A DNA stretch of 45,373 nt from Clostridium vincentii (lineage in GTDB: Bacteria; Bacillota; Clostridia; Clostridiales; Clostridiaceae), in NCBI RefSeq assembly GCF_002995745.1, contig NZ_PVXQ01000028.1:1-45373 (forward strand). Direction: 5' to 3'. Shown here one piece after another: positions 40,751 to 45,373 of this stretch. The notes beneath the pieces are model-generated. The model searched no databases and had not been told where the DNA came from. It worked only from the letters and a program-made list of their open reading frames with translations. The position numbers and the translations under genes are program-made. How positions within the stretch are numbered: position 1 is the stretch's first letter; each line of letters begins with the position of its first letter.

Positions 40751-41269
40751 TTGTCAAATAATGAAAAATGTACTTGTGTTGAATGTGGTAATACAGATGA
40801 AAGAATGGATAAATTAAAAGATATTCTAGAGGAGTATAGATCTATAAAGGGTAATTTAATTCCTATATTACATTCTGTGCAGAAGATATACGGATATCTG
40901 CCAGAAGATATTCTTCAGGTTGTTTCTGAGAAAATAAATATTCCAATGACAGAAATATATGGGGTGGCATCTTTCTATCATCTATTTTCCCTTGAGCCAA
41001 AGGGAGAACATATTATAAAAGTGTGTCTTGGTACTGCGTGTTATGTTAAAGGTGGACAAATTATACTTAATAGATTGGAACAGGAATTAAATTTAGAAGT
41101 GGGTAAAACTTCGCTTGATGGTAAATTTACACTGGAAGCTACTAGATGTCTGGGGGCTTGTGGACTTTCACCTGTAATGACTGTAGATGACAAAATATAT
41201 GCAAAGGTAACCCTTGATGATGTTAGAAGAATTCTTGATGAGTATACAAAAGTGGAGGTAGATAAATGA
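40751..41269 (+). CDS. hndA: Bifurcating [FeFe] hydrogenase, NuoE-like [2Fe-2S] subunit
   Basis: 172 residues of the NuoE/HndA/HydC family. The [2Fe-2S] ligands are Cys92, Cys97, Cys133 and Cys137 in CLGTACYVKG and CLGACGLSP. It mediates electron flow between the flavin subunit and the hydrogenase. Start is TTG, with AGGAGGG eight bases upstream, and no ATG is suitable. A short N-terminal stretch CTCVEC (Cys7, 9, 12) is not part of the family fold and might bind an additional metal. The stop overlaps the next start codon (ATGA). Confidence 0.92.
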   Translation: MSNNEKCTCVECGNTDERMDKLKDILEEYRSIKGNLIPILHSVQKIYGYLPEDILQVVSEKINIPMTEIYGVASFYHLFSLEPKGEHIIKVCLGTACYVKGGQIILNRLEQELNLEVGKTSLDGKFTLEATRCLGACGLSPVMTVDDKIYAKVTLDDVRRILDEYTKVEVDK

Positions 41270-41667
41270 AGACTATAGAGGAATTAGATGAAATAAGAAA
41301 TAAGAATTTGGATAGAGTTAATCAAGGAAGAGATAGAAAAAACCCTAGAATAGTAGTTGGAATGGCTACTTGTGGAATTGCAGCAGGAGCAAAATCAGTA
41401 ATGGCAGCTATACTAGATGAACTTAAAAAATTAGGAAATGATAATGTAGTGGTAGTTCAAACTGGATGTATTGGAATATGCAGGTTGGAGCCTGTAGTAG
41501 AGGTTATTATGCCTGGTGAGGAGAAAGTTACTTATGTGAAGATGACTGCTACCATGTCTAGAAGAATGGTTAGAGAACATATAAAAGATGGCAATGTAAT
41601 GGATGAATACACTATGCATGTGGTAGATGGTAAGGTGTTAAATGATTATACAGTACTAAATAACTAA
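41266..41667 (+). CDS. hndB: Bifurcating [FeFe] hydrogenase, thioredoxin-like [2Fe-2S] subunit
   Basis: 133 residues. A thioredoxin-like ferredoxin of HndB type with its cluster Cys residues in MATCGIAAGAKSV and QTGCIGICRLEP; the central beta-sheet ends in YVKMTATMSRRMVREH. In the Hnd hydrogenase it is one of four subunits of the enzyme that couples NAD(P)H and ferredoxin oxidation to H2. The start overlaps the previous stop by four bases, and AGGTAGATAA precedes it. Confidence 0.9.
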   Translation: MKTIEELDEIRNKNLDRVNQGRDRKNPRIVVGMATCGIAAGAKSVMAAILDELKKLGNDNVVVVQTGCIGICRLEPVVEVIMPGEEKVTYVKMTATMSRRMVREHIKDGNVMDEYTMHVVDGKVLNDYTVLNN

Positions 41668-41681
41668 TAGGAGGGGTTGCA

Positions 41682-43475
41682 ATGAATTTATTTAGTTCTC
41701 AGGTGTTAGTTTGCGGAGGTACTGGGTGTGCTATGGAAGGGGCTATGGATATTGCAAACACCATAAAAAATGAGCTTAAGAGACATAGAATAGATAATGA
41801 AATTGAGGTAATAAGAACAGGTTGTCTTGGACTTTGTGATCTTGGACCTATAGTAATTGTTTATCCTGAAGGAACATTTTACAGCAAGGTAGATGTAAAG
41901 GATATCTCTGAAATTGTTGAAGAGCATCTAGTAAATGGTAGAGTGGTAAAAAGATTGGCATACTATGAATCTGTTGATGATTATAATATAAGATCCTTAA
42001 ATAATGTAGAATTTTATAAGAAACAGATAAGAATAGCCCTTAAAAATTGTGGAGTGATAGATCCAGAAGATATAGATGAATATCTTGCAGTTGATGGATA
42101 TAAGGCTCTTGAAAAGGTTTTAACTAAGTTAACTCCACAAGAGGTAATTGAAATAATCAAAAAATCTGGTCTGAGAGGAAGAGGTGGCGGTGGATTTTCT
42201 ACTGGGATGAAGTGGGAGTTAGCAGGGAAACAGGTAAAGGACCAGAAATATATAATTTGCAATGCAGATGAAGGAGATCCCGGTGCTTTTATGGATCGTT
42301 CAGTTCTTGAAGGAGACCCACATTCAGTTCTTGAGGCAATGATTATTGGAGGTTATGCTATAGGAGCTAGTCAAGGGTTTATATATGTAAGGGCTGAGTA
42401 TCCTTTAGCTGTTGAAAGATTAAAGCTTACTATAAAGCAAGCAAAAGAATATGGTCTTTTAGGGGAAAATATTTTAGGCTTAGGATTTAAATTTAATGTT
42501 GAAATAAGATTAGGTGCTGGAGCTTTTGTTTGTGGAGAGGAGACTGCTCTTATGAACTCCATAGAGGGAAAAAGAGGTATGCCAAATCCCAAGCCGCCAT
42601 TTCCAGTAGTAAGTGGATTATGGGATAACCCAACTGTTATAAACAATGTTGAAACCTATGCCAATATACCTCAAATTATATTGAAAGGTGCTGAGTGGTT
42701 CTCAAGCATTGGTACTGTCAAAAGTAAGGGTACAAAAGTTTTTGCTCTAGGTGGAAAAATTACCAATACTGGCCTGGTAGAAGTTCCAATGGGAACTACT
42801 CTCAGAGAAATTATCTATGATATAGGAGGGGGTATACCTAATGGAAAAGAATTTAAGGCAGTTCAAACTGGGGGACCATCTGGAGGCTGTATCACTGCAG
42901 AAAATTTAGATACTCCAATTGATTATGACAATTTAACAGCTCTAGGATCTATGATGGGATCTGGTGGGATGATTGTACTAGACGAAGATAACTGTATGGT
43001 AGATATGGCAAGATTCTATCTTGATTTCGTAAAGGATGAATCATGTGGCAAGTGTACACCTTGTAGGATAGGTACCAAACGAATGCTTGAAATATTAGAA
43101 AAAATAACTGCTGGTAATGGAACAGTAAAGGATTTAGAAAAATTAGAAGAACTAGCAAAGCAAATTAAGGTTACAGCTCTTTGTGGACTTGGGCAAACAG
43201 CTCCAAACCCAGTATTATCTACATTAAAGTATTTTAGAGATGAATATATTGAACATATTGTTGATAAAAAGTGTCTTTCAGGAGTTTGTAGTGCATTGGT
43301 AGAATACAGCATAAATCCTGATAAGTGTAGAGGTTGCAGTTTATGTGCTAGACAATGCCCTGTTAATGCAATAAGTGGTGAGATTAGACAACCATATATT
43401 ATAGATCAAAGTAAATGTATAAAGTGCGGATCCTGTGCAAATAAGTGTCCATTTAAGGCAATTGAGAAAAAATAA
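41682..43475 (+). CDS. hndC: Bifurcating [FeFe] hydrogenase, flavin and NAD(P)H subunit (NuoF-like)
   Basis: 597 residues. An N-terminal thioredoxin-like [2Fe-2S] domain has CGGTGCAMEG and CLGLCDLGP; the NuoF core has the NADH and FMN motifs RGRGGGGFSTGMKW and GEETALMNSIEG, and a [4Fe-4S] site in SCGKCTPCRIG with a distal Cys in ALCGLGQ. The C-terminus is an added two-cluster ferredoxin (CRGCSLCARQCP and CIKCGSCANKCP). The combination with HndA, HndB and HndD is typical of electron-bifurcating or confurcating hydrogenases. It oxidises or reduces NAD(P)H and splits electrons between cofactor and ferredoxin. TAGGAGGGG precedes the ATG. Confidence 0.95.
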   Translation: MNLFSSQVLVCGGTGCAMEGAMDIANTIKNELKRHRIDNEIEVIRTGCLGLCDLGPIVIVYPEGTFYSKVDVKDISEIVEEHLVNGRVVKRLAYYESVDDYNIRSLNNVEFYKKQIRIALKNCGVIDPEDIDEYLAVDGYKALEKVLTKLTPQEVIEIIKKSGLRGRGGGGFSTGMKWELAGKQVKDQKYIICNADEGDPGAFMDRSVLEGDPHSVLEAMIIGGYAIGASQGFIYVRAEYPLAVERLKLTIKQAKEYGLLGENILGLGFKFNVEIRLGAGAFVCGEETALMNSIEGKRGMPNPKPPFPVVSGLWDNPTVINNVETYANIPQIILKGAEWFSSIGTVKSKGTKVFALGGKITNTGLVEVPMGTTLREIIYDIGGGIPNGKEFKAVQTGGPSGGCITAENLDTPIDYDNLTALGSMMGSGGMIVLDEDNCMVDMARFYLDFVKDESCGKCTPCRIGTKRMLEILEKITAGNGTVKDLEKLEELAKQIKVTALCGLGQTAPNPVLSTLKYFRDEYIEHIVDKKCLSGVCSALVEYSINPDKCRGCSLCARQCPVNAISGEIRQPYIIDQSKCIKCGSCANKCPFKAIEKK

Positions 43476-43499
43476 TTTTATCGTGTAGAGGTGAATAAT

Positions 43500-45236
43500 A
43501 TGGATATGATTAATTTTAAGATAGATAAAAAAGAGATACAGGTTGCCAAGGGAACTACTGTGCTAGAAGCTGCCAGAAGTATAGGTATCAAAATACCAAG
43601 TCTTTGTTATTTGAAGGATGTTAACAAGTGTTCAGCCTGTAGGATATGTGTGGTGGAAGTAGAGGCAAAGCTTATTGCATCTTGCACTCTTGAGGCAGAA
43701 GAAGGTATGGAAGTAAAGACAAATACTCCTGCAGTAAGAGATGCAAGACGGATGGTATTAGAACTTTTGCTGTCAAATCATAAACGAGAGTGTACCATTT
43801 GCAGTAGAAGTCAGAATTGTGAACTTCAAACTTATTCTAAAGAACTTAATGTTAGGGATATAAAGTATGAAGGAGAAAAAATTTCGAAAGCAATGGATTT
43901 TTCGTCTTGTTCCATAGTAAGGGACATGGAAAAATGTATACTCTGTGGCAGATGTATAAGTACCTGTAGTAATATACAAACTGTAAATGCTATAGGCTAT
44001 GCTAAAAGAGGATTTAACACTATGGTCGAAACACCTTATGATAAGGATCTGGGAGATACTGTATGTGTTAATTGCGGACAATGTATAATGGCTTGTCCGG
44101 TAGGTGCTTTAAGTGAAAAGAATAATGTAGATGATGTATGGAATGTATTAGCTGATAAGGATAAGTATGTGATAGTTCAGACAGCTCCTGCAGTAAGAGT
44201 AGCCCTAGGAGAAGAATTTAATATGCCAATAGGTACAAGAGTTACAGGAAAGATGGTTACATCATTAAAAAATATTGGATTCTATAAGGTGTTTGATACA
44301 GATTTTGCAGCAGATCTTACTATAATGGAGGAGGGAACAGAGTTATTAAGTAGACTGGGAAGTGGAGAAAATCTTCCTCTTATGACATCTTGTTGCCCAG
44401 CTTGGGTTAAGTTTGTGGAACATTTCTACCCAGATATGCTTAAAAATTTATCTACCTGTAAATCTCCACATGAGATGGCAGGAGCATTAATTAAAACTTA
44501 TTTTGCAAAAAAGATGGGAATAGATCCACAAAAAATTGTGGTAATATCTATAATGCCTTGTGTAGCAAAGAAATTTGAGAATAAAAGAGAAGAACTTTCT
44601 AATAACAACTTGCTGGATGTTGACTATGTCTTGACTACCAGAGAGTTAGCTCAAATGATTAAGGAAGCAGGGATAGATTTTGCAAGTCTTGAGGATGATG
44701 TCTTTGACAATCCAATGGGAGAATCTACAGGTGCTGCTGTAATATTTGGTGCCACAGGCGGGGTGGCAGAAGCTGCTTTAAGAACCATTTTTGAAATTAC
44801 CGGAGATAAGGAATTAGACAATATTGATTTTGAAGTGGTTAGAGGAACTGATGACATAAAAATAGCTAAAATTGAGCTTCCAAATGGTAAAAAAATTACC
44901 GCGGCAGTTGCTCATGGACTTGGTAATGCAAGGGTTCTTCTTGAAATGGTGAAAAAAGGAGAACAGAAGATTGATTTTATTGAAGTTATGGCGTGTCCAG
45001 GTGGTTGTGTAACCGGTGGAGGGCAGCCTATATTAAGTGCTAATGATCTAGCAAATGTAGATGTGAAGGCTAAAAGAGCTAGCGCAATTTATGAAGAAGA
45101 TAAAGAAATGCCTATAAGAAAGTCACATAAGAATCCAGATATAAATAAAATCTATAAAGAATTTCTGGGAAAACCTAATGGAGATGTAAGTCATGAGCTT
45201 CTTCATACTCACTATATAAAAAGAAATAAGTTTTAA
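43500..45236 (+). CDS. hndD: [FeFe] hydrogenase catalytic subunit, HndD/HydA type
   Basis: 578 residues. N-terminal domains: plant-type [2Fe-2S] (CSACRICVVEV), a His-ligated [4Fe-4S] (HKRECTICSRSQNC), and two [4Fe-4S] ferredoxin sites (CILCGRCISTC and CVNCGQCIMAC). The H-cluster motifs are complete: TSCCPAW (Cys298, Cys299), MPCVAKKFE (Cys354) and MACPGGCVTGGGQP (Cys499, Cys503). A small C-terminal SSU-like segment follows. It catalyses reversible H2 formation, and with the upstream subunits uses both NAD(P)H and ferredoxin. An upstream in-frame GTG is part of the GAGGTG ribosome binding site. HydE, HydF and HydG for H-cluster assembly are not in this window. It ends at a strong terminator. 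Confidence 0.95.
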   Translation: MDMINFKIDKKEIQVAKGTTVLEAARSIGIKIPSLCYLKDVNKCSACRICVVEVEAKLIASCTLEAEEGMEVKTNTPAVRDARRMVLELLLSNHKRECTICSRSQNCELQTYSKELNVRDIKYEGEKISKAMDFSSCSIVRDMEKCILCGRCISTCSNIQTVNAIGYAKRGFNTMVETPYDKDLGDTVCVNCGQCIMACPVGALSEKNNVDDVWNVLADKDKYVIVQTAPAVRVALGEEFNMPIGTRVTGKMVTSLKNIGFYKVFDTDFAADLTIMEEGTELLSRLGSGENLPLMTSCCPAWVKFVEHFYPDMLKNLSTCKSPHEMAGALIKTYFAKKMGIDPQKIVVISIMPCVAKKFENKREELSNNNLLDVDYVLTTRELAQMIKEAGIDFASLEDDVFDNPMGESTGAAVIFGATGGVAEAALRTIFEITGDKELDNIDFEVVRGTDDIKIAKIELPNGKKITAAVAHGLGNARVLLEMVKKGEQKIDFIEVMACPGGCVTGGGQPILSANDLANVDVKAKRASAIYEEDKEMPIRKSHKNPDINKIYKEFLGKPNGDVSHELLHTHYIKRNKF

Positions 45237-45260
45237 ATATAATATTTTTGGTCATTTTAA

Positions 45261-45316
45261 AATAAAATCCTTCTCGGTTGAATATATATTAACCTAGAAG
45301 GATTTTATTTTTTTAT
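45261..45316 (+). terminator. Terminator of the [FeFe] hydrogenase operon
   Basis: A 19-bp stem with one mismatch (left arm 45261-45279, right arm 45291-45309, core ATAAAATCCTTCT) is followed by T. Confidence 0.9.
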
Positions 45317-45343
45317 GATAATAAGAAAATACCTTGTAATTAT

Positions 45344-45361
45344 GGGGGGGGGGGGGGGGGG
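45344..45361. repeat. Run of 18 G at the right end of the window
   Basis: G repeats from 45344 to 45361, followed by TTTTTTCTTGAG. This is a very unusual homopolymer in AT-rich DNA. It could be a true slippage tract that varies the promoter or frame of the next gene, or a sequencing or assembly artefact at a contig end. Confidence 0.6.
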
Positions 45362-45373
45362 TTTTTTCTTGAG

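Overview
The window reads as a chromosomal piece of a low-GC, strictly anaerobic Firmicute, most likely a solventogenic Clostridium sensu stricto of the C. beijerinckii kind. The evidence is the AT-rich DNA, the purine-rich ribosome binding sites (AGGAGG-like), a glycyl radical enzyme with its activase, an NADP-type secondary alcohol dehydrogenase that I recall as very close to the C. beijerinckii enzyme, a four-subunit bifurcating [FeFe] hydrogenase, and many methyl-accepting chemotaxis proteins. I see no rRNA, tRNA, CRISPR array, phage or transposase gene. The right edge carries an 18-base G run, so it may be a contig end.

Layout. (1) 1-1640: the end of an unknown gene, a DUF2922 protein, an azoreductase-like flavoprotein and two 5'-truncated gene remnants (ACT-domain and metallo-beta-lactamase-fold). 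(2) 1643-4850: a sigma54-dependent activator followed by a secondary alcohol dehydrogenase with a textbook -24/-12 promoter and a TGTTG/CAACA inverted repeat between them. (3) 5045-10103: a DeoR regulator behind a perfect 17-bp palindrome, then a NanE-like epimerase, a glycyl radical enzyme and its activase, with 10-bp-periodic repeats over the operon promoter; no transporter or kinase is present, and the substrate is unknown. (4) 10182-13929: a DUF3267 membrane zincin, a ferredoxin-nitroreductase and, on the minus strand, a GH73 glucosaminidase and a metallophosphoesterase. (5) 14147-19380: a structured leader, a polar amino acid ABC transporter, a class III (GabT-like) aminotransferase and an Ldh_2-family dehydrogenase, read as one uptake and catabolism operon. 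(6) 19720-26779: two chemoreceptors around a self-regulated TetR/MFS drug-efflux pair, plus an unrecognised membrane protein. (7) 26821-31229: a LicT/BglG antiterminator and two PTS permeases, each behind a RAT/terminator switch; the permeases are a tandem duplication in which only the second keeps the IIA domain. (8) 31557-34470: a PAS-PAS-GGDEF-EAL protein and a CHAP amidase. (9) 34671-45236: a cytoplasmic [NiFe] hydrogenase with protease, HypA, HypB and HypF, directly followed by the HndABCD-type [FeFe] hydrogenase.

How the parts fit. The window is dominated by redox and fermentation functions: NADP-linked ketone reduction, radical cleavage of an unknown substrate, NAD(P)H/ferredoxin/H2 exchange by HndABCD, and H2 uptake or evolution by the [NiFe] enzyme. 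Sugar uptake by the PTS and amino acid uptake by the ABC system feed these pathways. The chemoreceptors, c-di-GMP enzyme and efflux pump handle environmental response.

Most worth a second look: the NanE/glycyl radical operon; the [NiFe] small subunit with an Asn at a proximal-cluster Cys position plus an extra Cys; a HypA that has lost its whole zinc-finger region while the rest is intact; the absence of hypCDE; and the duplicated PTS permease with signs of gene conversion. All family assignments come from reading motifs and recalling family sequences; no database search was run.
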